NCBI GenBank assembly: GCA_902778255.1
Contig: CACYXD010000004.1
Location: 62,001-126,000 of the forward strand
Source of the DNA: an uncultured Prevotellaceae bacterium
GTDB taxonomy: Bacteria > Bacteroidota > Bacteroidia > Bacteroidales > Bacteroidaceae
Reading direction: 5' to 3'
Length of the DNA stretch: 64,000 bases
Both the position numbers and the translations under genes were made by a program. The notes under the pieces are model-generated. The model made no database searches and was not told the DNA's origin. It saw only the letters and a program-made list of their open reading frames with translations. This document shows, one piece after another, positions 43,175 to 52,142 of this stretch; position 1 is the stretch's first letter; every line of letters begins with the position of its first letter.

Positions 43175-44270
43175 CCATATCGCTGACAAAAAGGCCTTTG
43201 CGGGTCAGTCGAAGAAACTGGTTGTCAATTTTCAGAAGGCCATCATCCACAAAACGCCGTGCTTGTTTCAGACAATAGTCGGCAGAACAGGATGAGAGTT
43301 TGTCAAGTGCCAGACCATCCGATGTGCGCAAGGCCGTCATCACGATTTCATTATAATGATTATCTGGGGTGAGTTCTTCGTATTCCACGCAGGGTTCACC
43401 CTTTTCTATGCCATTCATATATTTATGAATATCGGCTACGTTCCATTGACGATTCTGTCCGTCGAAGGAATGTGCGGCGGCACCCAATCCAATGTAGGGA
43501 ATCTGGTTCCAGTAACTGCTATTATGACGTGAGTGGTGTCCAGGTTTCCCCCAGTTGCTGATTTCATAATGTTCAAAACCAGCCTCTGCCAGCGCGTCTA
43601 TCAATCGGAAATACATCTGTCGCTCCAGTTCCTCGTCTATCTCATTCACCTCGCCCCGCTCCAGCATCCTATAAAGAGGCGTACCCTCCTCATACTGCAG
43701 GGCATAGGCTGACAGGTGTTCTACGTTCAATACTAATGCTTGTTGGATATCACGTTCCCACTCTGCCAATGTCTCGTTGGGAAACCCATACATCAAATCC
43801 ACACTGATATTACTGATGCCCACTCCTCGTAAGAGATTGACAGCCTTCGTAGTCTGCTCGGCAGTATGCCTGCGTCGTAGAAAAAGTAAGCGTTCGGGCG
43901 AGAAGGTCTGAGCCCCCATAGAAACTCTATTTACTGGTAACGTCTTTAGCATCTCAGCATACGATTCTGTCACATCGTCAGGATTGCATTCTATCGTCAC
44001 CTCGGCATCTGACGAGATATCAAACGACTGATAAATACAGGCAAACAACTGGTATAGCAATGCTCCAGACAACTGCGAGGGTGTGCCTCCACCCAGATAC
44101 ACCGTCTCTATTTTTCCATATCTATCCGTCTGTTCCTTGCATCTTGACTCCATCTCCTTGCATAATGCATCAACGTATCGTTGGGCAAGTGCCAACGATG
44201 TTGTAGAATAGAAATCGCAATACACACAGCGACTTTTGCAAAATGGGATATGAATATACAGACCTGCCAT
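43149..44270 (-). CDS. hemW: radical SAM heme chaperone HemW
   Basis: A 373-residue cytosolic radical SAM protein that binds heme and a 4Fe-4S cluster. The cluster Cys are Cys11, Cys15 and Cys18 (FCKSRCVYCDF), with the HemW GGTPSQL motif and a C-terminal HemN-like domain (ALRTSDGLAL). HemW lacks the coproporphyrinogen oxidase activity of HemN, and the first Cys motif without an extra Cys agrees with HemW. It was historically misnamed coproporphyrinogen III oxidase. Single gene with its own -7 box. Confidence 0.92.
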   Translation of the reverse strand: MAGLYIHIPFCKSRCVYCDFYSTTSLALAQRYVDALCKEMESRCKEQTDRYGKIETVYLGGGTPSQLSGALLYQLFACIYQSFDISSDAEVTIECNPDDVTESYAEMLKTLPVNRVSMGAQTFSPERLLFLRRRHTAEQTTKAVNLLRGVGISNISVDLMYGFPNETLAEWERDIQQALVLNVEHLSAYALQYEEGTPLYRMLERGEVNEIDEELERQMYFRLIDALAEAGFEHYEISNWGKPGHHSRHNSSYWNQIPYIGLGAAAHSFDGQNRQWNVADIHKYMNGIEKGEPCVEYEELTPDNHYNEIVMTALRTSDGLALDKLSSCSADYCLKQARRFVDDGLLKIDNQFLRLTRKGLFVSDMVMAELMKV

Positions 44271-44291
44271 GTCCTATTATCTATTTAGGTG

Positions 44292-44299
44292 CAAAATTA
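44292..44299 (-). promoter_or_regulatory. -7 box (TAATTTTG) for hemW
   Basis: TAATTTTG on the minus strand, 21 bases before the hemW ATG. Confidence 0.55.
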
Positions 44300-44362
44300 A
44301 TGAAAAATGTAAGAATAAAAAATAGTTTGTATAGCATTTTTGGTAATTAGAAAAAAATAATG

Positions 44363-44370
44363 TAATTTTG
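44363..44370 (+). promoter_or_regulatory. -7 box (TAATTTTG) for the iron-sulfur/AKR/serB operon
   Basis: TAATTTTG lies 20 bases before the ATG at 44391. An earlier ATG at 44378 is out of frame and stops after six codons. Confidence 0.6.
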
Positions 44371-44390
44371 CGCCATAATGATTATTGAAT

Positions 44391-45893
44391 ATGCTTAGGA
44401 CAATCAGAATGACTTTGGGCAGTGTGTTCTTTATCGGACTGACGCTGCTATTTCTCGACTTCACCGGTACGCTGCATCACTATTTAGGCTGGATGGCTAA
44501 GGTGCAGGCACTGGAAGCTGTACTGGCACTCAACTTGAGCATCATTGTGGGGCTCGCCGTGCTGACGCTCGTTTTCGGGCGCATATACTGCTCCGTTATC
44601 TGTCCGCTGGGCGTGATGCAAGACGTGCTTGGATGGCTGGGCAAGAAAGCCAAGAAAAACAGATACACCTATTCTAAAGAAATAAAGTGGCTGAGATACG
44701 GTATGCTCGTCATTTTCCTTGCTGGATGCCTGATGGGGGTAGGTGCCGTAATAGAGCTACTGGCCCCCTACTCTGCCTTTGGACGCATCTGTACCATGCT
44801 CTTGCAACCCCTCTGGATGCTGGGAAATAACGCCTTGGCAGCCATTGCCGAACACTACGAGAGCTACGCCTTCTATGGTGTTGACGTATGGATGAAATCG
44901 CTGCCCGTATTCATCATCGCCCTGCTTACACTGATCATCCTGGCCGTCTTAGCTTGGAGGAATGGTCGCACATACTGCAATACGATCTGTCCTGTAGGTA
45001 CAGTATTGTCGTTCCTGGCGCGCTTCTCAATCCTGAAGATCCATTTCAATGAGGACAAGTGTAAGAACTGTTCGCTGTGCACAAAGAACTGCAAGGCCGC
45101 CTGCATAGACTTCAAGAACCACAAGGTGGACTACAGCCGTTGCGTGGTGTGTGGCGACTGCATCAAGAGTTGCAAGTTTGGCGCGCTAAGCTATTCGATG
45201 AAAACTAGTGGAACTAGTAAAACTAGTGAGACTAGTCCGACTAGCAAGCCTAGCGAGCCTAGTATCGACGCCAGCAAGCGCTCGTTTCTTCTTGCCACTG
45301 CCCTAGTATCCACTGCATCCTTGGCTCAAGAAAAGAAACACGTGGATGGTGGACTGGCTGACATCATTGAAAAGAAGGCTCCAGAAAGGAGCACACCAGT
45401 AGTACCTCCTGGTGCCCGCTCGCTGAAGAATATGACCCAGCATTGCACGGGCTGTCAGCTCTGCGTGTCGAAATGTCCTAACGACGTATTGCACCCCAGC
45501 ACGGATTTCATGAACCTGATGCAGCCAGTCATGTCGTTCGAGAAGGGCTATTGTCGTCCGGAGTGTACACGCTGCTCAGAGGTATGTCCAGCGGGCGCCA
45601 TCAAGCTGATAGACAAGGAAGAGAAGTCAAGTATTCAGATTGGTCACGCTGTAGTTGCTGCTGACTTCTGTATCTCTGCCCTGGGCGAGTCTGAATGTGG
45701 CAACTGCGCCCGTCATTGTCCTGTAGGAGCCATTGAGATGGTGCCCAGCGACCCTGATGATGACCTGTCGCCCTCTATTCCCGCTGTCAACGAGAATGCG
45801 TGCATTGGTTGCGGCGCCTGCGAACATCTATGCCCCGTGCGTCCACTATCGGCCATTCACGTAGAAGGCCACGAGGTTCACAAGATGGTTTAG
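44391..45893 (+). CDS. membrane 4Fe-4S protein of the NapH/RdxA type
   Basis: A 500-residue membrane redox protein. The N-terminal part has about five transmembrane segments (to about residue 200) with the paired CSVICPLG and CNTICPVG motifs of NapH-type proteins. Next come ferredoxin clusters (CKNCSLCTKNCKAAC, CVVCGDCIKSC), a repetitive Thr/Ser/Pro linker, a hydrophobic segment (KRSFLLATALVSTASLAQ), and more clusters (CTGCQLCVSKCP, CTRCSEVCP, CGNCARHCP, CIGCGACEHLCP). It probably passes electrons across or along the membrane, likely to the reductase encoded next. ATG 44391 is preferred over the TTG at 44385. The linker is encoded by seven 9-base repeats. Confidence 0.85.
   Translation: MLRTIRMTLGSVFFIGLTLLFLDFTGTLHHYLGWMAKVQALEAVLALNLSIIVGLAVLTLVFGRIYCSVICPLGVMQDVLGWLGKKAKKNRYTYSKEIKWLRYGMLVIFLAGCLMGVGAVIELLAPYSAFGRICTMLLQPLWMLGNNALAAIAEHYESYAFYGVDVWMKSLPVFIIALLTLIILAVLAWRNGRTYCNTICPVGTVLSFLARFSILKIHFNEDKCKNCSLCTKNCKAACIDFKNHKVDYSRCVVCGDCIKSCKFGALSYSMKTSGTSKTSETSPTSKPSEPSIDASKRSFLLATALVSTASLAQEKKHVDGGLADIIEKKAPERSTPVVPPGARSLKNMTQHCTGCQLCVSKCPNDVLHPSTDFMNLMQPVMSFEKGYCRPECTRCSEVCPAGAIKLIDKEEKSSIQIGHAVVAADFCISALGESECGNCARHCPVGAIEMVPSDPDDDLSPSIPAVNENACIGCGACEHLCPVRPLSAIHVEGHEVHKMV
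45202..45264. repeat. seven 9-bp repeats in the iron-sulfur protein gene
   Basis: Units of the form AAACTAGTG, GAACTAGTA and AGACTAGTC run seven times, the last two drifting to AGCCTAGCG and AGCCTAGTA. They encode x-Thr-Ser seven times (the last two x-Pro-Ser). ACTAGT is itself palindromic. Confidence 0.9.
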
Positions 45894-45899
45894 TTTTAT

Positions 45900-45920
45900 G
45901 CATTAAGAATTAAGCATTGA
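45900..45920. repeat. intergenic 7-bp repeats before the aldo/keto reductase
   Basis: GCATTAA, GAATTAA and GCATTGA follow in 7-base phase in the 31-base gap and end 4 bases before the ATG at 45925. Confidence 0.7.
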
Positions 45921-45924
45921 AAAC

Positions 45925-47274
45925 ATGGATAGAAGAGATTTTCTAAAATATATGGGACTGGGCTCTGCTGCTGCCATTGCAGCCTGTGCCGGCAAGAAAA
46001 GCGACGAGGGAAACGCCATTGGTGAGCCTCCACTGGGACAGATGACCTTCCGTGATAATCCCAAGACGGGCGACAAAGTTTCTATCTTGGGCTACGGCAT
46101 GATGCGCCTGCCACAGTTGCCCGACTCTGAGGAGTTCGACCAAGAGATGATAAACAAGCAGACGGATTATGCCATCGAGCATGGCGTGAACTATTTCGAC
46201 ACGTCGCCCGTCTATTGTCGTGGTCTCTCTGAGCGCTGTACGGGTATTGCCCTGAGTCGCCACAAGCGTGAGGAATATCTTGTAGCCACAAAGCTGTCGA
46301 ACTTCGGCGATTCTTCGCGCGAAGGTTCCATGCAGATGTATCAGAACTCGTTCAAGGAACTGCAGGTGGATTATATTGACTATTACCTGCTGCACGCCAT
46401 CGGAGGCAGTATGGAGGAGTTTCGTAAGCGCTATGTGGACAACGGTATGCTGGAATTCCTGATGCAGGAGCGTGAGGCTGGCCGTATTCGCAACCTCGGT
46501 TTCTCGTTCCACGGACAAAAGGAAGTGTTCGACGAGGTTTTGGCATTGGAAGATACCTATCACTGGGACTTCGTACAGATAGAGCTGAACTACCTGGACT
46601 GGAACTATGCCAACGAGATTAACAGCTTTAATGTGGATGCCTCGCACCTCTATACAGAGCTACATAAACGCAATATTCCCGCTGTTATCATGGAACCTTT
46701 GTTGGGAGGACGCTTGGTCAAGGATCTTCCACAATATGCTATCAACGAACTGAAGCAGCGCGACCCACAGAAATCTATCGCCTCGTGGGCTTTCCGTTAT
46801 GCAGGTACCCCAGAGGGCGTACTCACCGTGCTGAGCGGTATGACCTTCATGGAGCACTTAAAGGACAACCTTATTACATATTGTCCTTTGAAGCCCCTGA
46901 CGGAAGAAGAGCAGCGATTCCTCGACACTGAGATAGCCCAGCAGATGATGGAGATGGGTACTATTCCCTGTAACAACTGCCAGTACTGTATGCCTTGTCC
47001 CTACGGCATCGATATTCCTGGCACCTTCCTGCACTATAACAAATGGGTGGTAGAGAAGAACCTGCCCGAGGACAAGGGCGACGAAAACTATCGCAGAAAT
47101 CGCCGCAACTACCTCATCAGCCTGGACCGTGCCATTCCCAAGGATCGTCAGCCAGACCACTGCATCATGTGCAACCACTGCATTGAGGTGAAGACCTGTC
47201 CACAGAAAATACGTATTCCACAGGAGCTGAAAAAGATTGCCGACCTGATGGAACAACTGAAAAGAGACGAATGA
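45925..47274 (+). CDS. Tat-exported aldo/keto reductase with C-terminal ferredoxin cysteines
   Basis: A 449-residue protein. The N-terminus [14 protein letters not shown] has a twin-arginine motif and AACAGKK looks like a lipobox, so it may be a periplasmic Tat lipoprotein. The AKR barrel (about 40-330) shows NYFDTSPVY (Asp, Tyr) and VATKLSN (Lys). Two Cys groups follow ([29 protein letters not shown]), giving probable 4Fe-4S sites. It lies in one operon with the membrane iron-sulfur protein, which may be its electron partner. Substrate unknown. Its stop overlaps the next ATG by 4 bases. Confidence 0.87.
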   Translation: MDRRDFLKYMGLGSAAAIAACAGKKSDEGNAIGEPPLGQMTFRDNPKTGDKVSILGYGMMRLPQLPDSEEFDQEMINKQTDYAIEHGVNYFDTSPVYCRGLSERCTGIALSRHKREEYLVATKLSNFGDSSREGSMQMYQNSFKELQVDYIDYYLLHAIGGSMEEFRKRYVDNGMLEFLMQEREAGRIRNLGFSFHGQKEVFDEVLALEDTYHWDFVQIELNYLDWNYANEINSFNVDASHLYTELHKRNIPAVIMEPLLGGRLVKDLPQYAINELKQRDPQKSIASWAFRYAGTPEGVLTVLSGMTFMEHLKDNLITYCPLKPLTEEEQRFLDTEIAQQMMEMGTIPCNNCQYCMPCPYGIDIPGTFLHYNKWVVEKNLPEDKGDENYRRNRRNYLISLDRAIPKDRQPDHCIMCNHCIEVKTCPQKIRIPQELKKIADLMEQLKRDE

Positions 47275-47999
47275 AACACTATACTGACATCTTTTTAGAT
47301 TTCGACGATACCCTCTACGATACTCATGGTAATGCCGTGATAGCACTTGCAGAGACGTACGAGGACTTCCAGTTGGGACGTTATTTCGACGACCCACAGG
47401 TCTTTTATGACGACTACTGGAAGACCAACATCGACCTCTGGGGACGCTATGCCAAAGGCGAGATAACGCGCGACTACCTTATCGTTGAGCGTTTCCGCCA
47501 TCCGCTCTGCGTAAGTGAGGGGTTAAGAATGAAGAGTGAAACATCCGCTTCAGCTTTCAAAGACTATTGCCTCAAGATGAGCGATGTGTTCCTTGACTAC
47601 TGCGCATCAAAGCCAGGCGTCATTGAGGGCGCCCACGAACTGATGGATTATCTTCGCAACAAAGGTTACAAACTCCATATGACCAGCAACGGATTCCACG
47701 AGGTGCAATACAAAAAACTGGCAGCCTGCGGATTGAAAGACTATTTCAATACGGTTATTCTGAGCGAGGATGCTGGTGTCAACAAACCCTCGCCACAGTT
47801 CTTTGAATACGCCATGAAACAGTCAGGTGCGAAGAAAGAGACCACCATCATGATTGGCGACAATTTCCAGACAGACATCCTTGGTGCCAAGCATTTCGGA
47901 CTGGACACCATTTTCTTTAACCATTGGCCGGATTATCCTGCCACAGAACCTGTCACCTATGAAGTGACAACATTAAAAGACATCATAAACATCCTATAA
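47271..47999 (+). CDS. YjjG-type HAD nucleotidase
   Basis: A 242-residue HAD phosphatase resembling YjjG, which removes phosphate from non-canonical pyrimidine nucleotides. Motif I is [11 protein letters not shown] (Asp10, Asp12), motif [11 protein letters not shown], motif III the Lys in NKPSPQF and motif [14 protein letters not shown]. The cap is helical. Translation is coupled to the reductase by an ATGA overlap. A 7-base repeat run (47515-47542) encodes EGLRMKSET in the cap, where relatives vary. Confidence 0.88.
   Translation: MKHYTDIFLDFDDTLYDTHGNAVIALAETYEDFQLGRYFDDPQVFYDDYWKTNIDLWGRYAKGEITRDYLIVERFRHPLCVSEGLRMKSETSASAFKDYCLKMSDVFLDYCASKPGVIEGAHELMDYLRNKGYKLHMTSNGFHEVQYKKLAACGLKDYFNTVILSEDAGVNKPSPQFFEYAMKQSGAKKETTIMIGDNFQTDILGAKHFGLDTIFFNHWPDYPATEPVTYEVTTLKDIINIL
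47515..47542. repeat. possible 7-bp repeats in the YjjG-type gene
   Basis: GTGAGGG, GTTAAGA, ATGAAGA and GTGAAAC follow in 7-base phase inside the cap-domain coding region. Units match loosely. Confidence 0.5.
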
Positions 48000-48008
48000 A
48001 ATCAAACT

Positions 48009-49247
48009 ATGGAACAGAAAAGAGAAGAACAAATACTTGTTCGTATCACAGGCCAGGATCGTCCTGGACTGACAGCGGCAATCATGGCCATACTGGCAAA
48101 ATACGACGCACAGATACTGGATATCGGTCAGGCCGACATTCACTCTACCCTCTCGCTGGGAATACTCATCCGTATGGACGAAACCCACAGCGGTCAGGTG
48201 ATGAAGGAACTACTGTTTAAAGCCACAGAACTGGGTGTCAACATTGGTTTCGCCCCTATCTCCGACGATGAATATGAAGAGTGGGTAGGTCATCAGGGAA
48301 AGAACCGTTATATCCTGATGGTAATGGGACGCCAGTTGGAAGCCAAGCAGATAGAGGCTGCCACACGTATCATTGCTGACCAGGGTTTTAATATTGATGC
48401 CATTCGCCGTATGACGGGTCGTAAGAGTATCAAGAACCCCGCCAAGCACATCCGCGCCTGCATTGAGTTCTCATTACGAGGCGAACCCCAGGATCGCCAG
48501 GAGATGCAAGCCAAATTCATGAAGCTGTCGCAGCAGATGGAGATTGACTTCTCGTTCCAGAAAGACGATATGTTCCGCAGGATGCGCCGCCTGATCTGCT
48601 TTGATATGGACTCTACGCTCATTCAGACGGAGTGTATCGATGAACTGGCTGAGCGTGCTGGCGTAGGTGCCGAGGTGCGGGCTATCACAGAGAGCGCCAT
48701 GCGTGGTGAGATAGACTTCAAGGAGAGTTTTACCCGCAGGGTTGCACTGCTCAAGGGACTGGATGTCAGCGTGATGCAGGACATTGCCGAGCACTTGCCC
48801 ATTACTGAGGGTGCCGACCGCCTGATGTCTATCCTGAAGACCTGTGGTTACAAGATTGCTATTCTCAGTGGTGGATTCACCTACTTTGGCGAATACCTGC
48901 AGAAAAGATACGGCATTGATTATGTCTATGCCAACGAGTTGGAGGTTGACGAGAACGGCAAACTGACTGGTCGTTATGCTGGCGAGATTGTTGACGGACA
49001 CCGCAAGGCCGAACTGCTGAAACTCATTGCACAGGTAGAGAAAGTGAATCTGGCACAGACCATTGCCGTGGGCGATGGTGCTAATGACCTGCCGATGATA
49101 TCCGAAGCAGGACTGGGTATCGCCTTCCACGCAAAACCACGTGTTGTAGCTAATGCGAAACAGAGTATCAACACCATCGGGCTGGACGGCGTGCTCTATT
49201 TTCTTGGATTCAAAGACTCTTATCTGGGTGATCAGGGTAAACTGTAA
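48009..49247 (+). CDS. serB: phosphoserine phosphatase with N-terminal ACT domains
   Basis: A 412-residue enzyme for the last step of serine synthesis. Two ACT-like regulatory domains (about 8-85 and 95-175; RITGQDRPGLTAAIMAIL) precede the HAD phosphatase: FDMDSTLIQTECIDELA (motif I near 199), LSGGFTYFGEYL and VGDGANDLPMISEAGLGIAF. The ACT domains suggest amino-acid feedback, as in other long SerB proteins. It starts 9 bases after the YjjG-type gene. Confidence 0.95.
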   Translation: MEQKREEQILVRITGQDRPGLTAAIMAILAKYDAQILDIGQADIHSTLSLGILIRMDETHSGQVMKELLFKATELGVNIGFAPISDDEYEEWVGHQGKNRYILMVMGRQLEAKQIEAATRIIADQGFNIDAIRRMTGRKSIKNPAKHIRACIEFSLRGEPQDRQEMQAKFMKLSQQMEIDFSFQKDDMFRRMRRLICFDMDSTLIQTECIDELAERAGVGAEVRAITESAMRGEIDFKESFTRRVALLKGLDVSVMQDIAEHLPITEGADRLMSILKTCGYKIAILSGGFTYFGEYLQKRYGIDYVYANELEVDENGKLTGRYAGEIVDGHRKAELLKLIAQVEKVNLAQTIAVGDGANDLPMISEAGLGIAFHAKPRVVANAKQSINTIGLDGVLYFLGFKDSYLGDQGKL

Positions 49248-49250
49248 GAA

Positions 49251-52079
49251 ATGAGATATTTTGTTTATGGGATAACACTTTGGATGATGGCATTGGGATG
49301 CTATGCCCAGACCGATTCAACCAAAGTGAAGAAGAAGAAAGAACGCACCGTTCAGCTATCGGGCGAGGTCTATGACTCGTTTACGAAAGCCAAGGTAAAA
49401 GCGCTGATGACCTTGATGCGCTCTGACTCTACCTTTGTAGATTCCATGACCTGCTGGACGTGGGGCACTTCATCGTATTATGAGTTTAAGGTGCCGGCCC
49501 AGAATGCCGACTATATCATCAAAGCATCTGCAGAAGGCTATAACGACACCACGATGAACTATAAGTTGCGCCATATTGCCCGCAACTCATGGTTCGAACT
49601 GCCTCGTATCCTCATGAAGAAGAAACAGCGTGGCGATGACGAGATCTATAAGGAGGTAGGACTGAATGGCGTGGTTGTCACGGGCACGAAAGTAAAGCTG
49701 GCCTATCGTGGCGATACGCTCGTCTATAATGCCTCTGCCTTCAATCTGCCTGAAGGCTCTATGCTCGACGGACTGATTCGTCAGATGCCTGGTGCCGAAC
49801 TCAAGGACAACGGCGACATCTATATCAATGGCAAGAAGGTGGACTACCTCACGCTGAACGGCAAGGACTTCTTCAAGGGTCAGAACAAGGTGATGCTCGA
49901 CAACCTGCCCTACTACACCGTCAAGGAACTGAAGGTCTTCGATAAGAGCACCAAGCAGAGTGAACTCATTGGCCACGACGTAGAGAAGAAAGACTACGTG
50001 ATGGACGTGCAGCTGAAGCGTGAGTATAATCGAGGCTATATGGGTAATATCGAAGGGGGGTACGGTACAGATGACCGTTACATGGGACGTGCCTTCGGAC
50101 TCTATTACGATGACCATTCACGCGTCAGCATCTTTGGCAACACCAACAATGTGAACGAGACGCATCGCCCTGGAGCAGAAGGCGACTGGTCGCCCAGCAA
50201 TATGCCGCAAGGACTGAGAGCCACTAAGCAGACAGGCTTGCATATCGAGACGGAGGATAAAGACAAGGTGTGGGAAACGAATATGGATGCCACCTTTGAA
50301 TGGAGCGACAACGACAACCTGAGTCGCACCTCTAACGAACGCTTTGCATCTGGAGGAAATATCATCGGCGGTTCTGAGTCGTGGAGCCGACAGAATGATT
50401 TCCGTTTTAATGCCTACGACTATTTCCAACTGAAGAAGCCCATCACGATATGGGGTTCCATCAGTGCCAGCTATAGCAACGGCGACCGTACCAACGGCAG
50501 TCAGGACTCCACCTTCCGTGAAGCAATCATCAACCGCACGATGAACGACGGTCTGACCCGCTATCGCACACTGAATTTGAATGCTAACCTGGGCTTCCAC
50601 CATAAGTTCGCATGGGGTGACTATATTTCAGCAGGTCTGACTGGTTCATACACACGTCAAAAGCCCAACGACAGTTGGTCGATAAACAGTACCTACTTCG
50701 CACAAGCAGACTCTACCGACCTGCGTCATAACTATGCCGACACGCATAACGACAGCTACAGCTATCAGGCAGAAATGGGCTATTATCTGCAACTGCTCAA
50801 CAAATGGTTTGTGGGCGTTGATGTAAGCTATGCGCAGTCGTTAAGCAATAGCAATAACCTGCGCTACCGACTGGACTATCTCGCTGAAGACAAATATCAG
50901 ACGGAATGGCTGCCCTCTACACATCAGACACTAATGAGTGCGATGGACTTAAATAACTGCGACGAGCAGCAACTGCTGAGTCGCACCATCAGTTCTTCAT
51001 TTCAGGTGATGCACTCAGGCGATAACGATTATTTCTCACTTAACTTATCTGTCAGAAATCCGCATGAGAGGCTGAAGTACAACGACTTCTCTATACTCGA
51101 CACCGTTGCCCATCGCAGTTATATTGATGTCTCATCAGGCATCAGCTGGTCGCGATGGGGAAAGAAGAACGGTCTCAACAGCTTGGGCTACAGCATGGGC
51201 ATGAGCAGACCAGGACTACCGGAACTGATGCCAGTAGGCGATACCACCAATCCTCTTGTTACCACTGTCAACAACCCCGACCTGAAGTCTACGCTCACAC
51301 ACAACGTGAACATTGGATTCCAGTTCAACAACGACTCCATCCGCCGTTTCATCCGTCTGTGGAGCGATGCCTCGCTAACACAAAGGTCTATCGGAACGCG
51401 CACCTTATACAACACAACTACGGGTGAATACATTTTTATGCAGGACAATATCAATGGTAACTGGAACTGGAACCTAGGAACCAGTTACGAACAACCTCTT
51501 GATAGCGCCAAACGCATCACCCTACAGCAACGTGCCGACGTAAGCTACACACACTCTGTTGACTTCCCCATCATCTATTATAATGAATTAGAAACATTTA
51601 CTGGAGAAAAGAAGAGTACCGTACATAACTGGACGCTGCACGAGCACTTTGGATTGGAATATCAGAAGGACAAACTCACCATTGGCATCAGCGGAGACGT
51701 AAACTGGCGTCGCTCCATCGGTGATCGTAAGGACTTTGAGAATATCTCAGCCTTTGATTATAACTATGGCGGATTATTACGCTACACGATTCCCTGGGTA
51801 AAGGTGAGTGTGGCTACAGACATCCGTATGTACAGTCGTAGAGGTTATCAGAGCGAGATGATGAACACGGACGACCTGGTGTGGAATGCAGAACTGGCAC
51901 GTTCGCTATTCAACGAGAAACTCACGCTGAAACTCACCGCCTTCGACCTGCTCCACCAGCTCTCCAACACGCAGTACAGCATCAATGCCCAGGGGCGTAC
52001 AGAGACTTGGAACAACTGTATTCCCCGCTACGTCATGCTCTCCGTTGCCTATAAGTTCAATCGGCAACCCAGAAAATAA
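49251..52079 (+). CDS. outer-membrane receptor-like beta-barrel protein
   Basis: A 942-residue outer-membrane protein with a signal peptide (about 1-19), a carboxypeptidase-regulatory-like domain (about 30-125), a degenerate plug region (about 135-245; GVVVTGTKVKLAYRGDTLVY, LRQ/IRQMPGAELKDNGDIYINGK) and a large barrel of the OMP_b-brl type ending YKFNRQPRK. The plug motif places it in the TonB-receptor-related group without an evident TonB box, and the basic C-terminus instead of a terminal aromatic residue is unusual. It starts 3 bases after serB and ends the operon at the terminator 52089. Confidence 0.85.
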   Translation: MRYFVYGITLWMMALGCYAQTDSTKVKKKKERTVQLSGEVYDSFTKAKVKALMTLMRSDSTFVDSMTCWTWGTSSYYEFKVPAQNADYIIKASAEGYNDTTMNYKLRHIARNSWFELPRILMKKKQRGDDEIYKEVGLNGVVVTGTKVKLAYRGDTLVYNASAFNLPEGSMLDGLIRQMPGAELKDNGDIYINGKKVDYLTLNGKDFFKGQNKVMLDNLPYYTVKELKVFDKSTKQSELIGHDVEKKDYVMDVQLKREYNRGYMGNIEGGYGTDDRYMGRAFGLYYDDHSRVSIFGNTNNVNETHRPGAEGDWSPSNMPQGLRATKQTGLHIETEDKDKVWETNMDATFEWSDNDNLSRTSNERFASGGNIIGGSESWSRQNDFRFNAYDYFQLKKPITIWGSISASYSNGDRTNGSQDSTFREAIINRTMNDGLTRYRTLNLNANLGFHHKFAWGDYISAGLTGSYTRQKPNDSWSINSTYFAQADSTDLRHNYADTHNDSYSYQAEMGYYLQLLNKWFVGVDVSYAQSLSNSNNLRYRLDYLAEDKYQTEWLPSTHQTLMSAMDLNNCDEQQLLSRTISSSFQVMHSGDNDYFSLNLSVRNPHERLKYNDFSILDTVAHRSYIDVSSGISWSRWGKKNGLNSLGYSMGMSRPGLPELMPVGDTTNPLVTTVNNPDLKSTLTHNVNIGFQFNNDSIRRFIRLWSDASLTQRSIGTRTLYNTTTGEYIFMQDNINGNWNWNLGTSYEQPLDSAKRITLQQRADVSYTHSVDFPIIYYNELETFTGEKKSTVHNWTLHEHFGLEYQKDKLTIGISGDVNWRRSIGDRKDFENISAFDYNYGGLLRYTIPWVKVSVATDIRMYSRRGYQSEMMNTDDLVWNAELARSLFNEKLTLKLTAFDLLHQLSNTQYSINAQGRTETWNNCIPRYVMLSVAYKFNRQPRK

Positions 52080-52088
52080 GGAAATAAG

Positions 52089-52125
52089 AAAAGAGGTGAG
52101 ACATTTTTTATCTCACCTCTTTTTC
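52089..52125 (+). terminator. bidirectional terminator between the receptor and GH43 genes
   Basis: A 13-bp perfect stem (AAAAGAGGTGAGA with TCTCACCTCTTTT, 9-base loop) has A and T runs at its ends, so it can serve both convergent genes. Confidence 0.87.
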
Positions 52126-52142
52126 TTTATGATCTTCTATCC

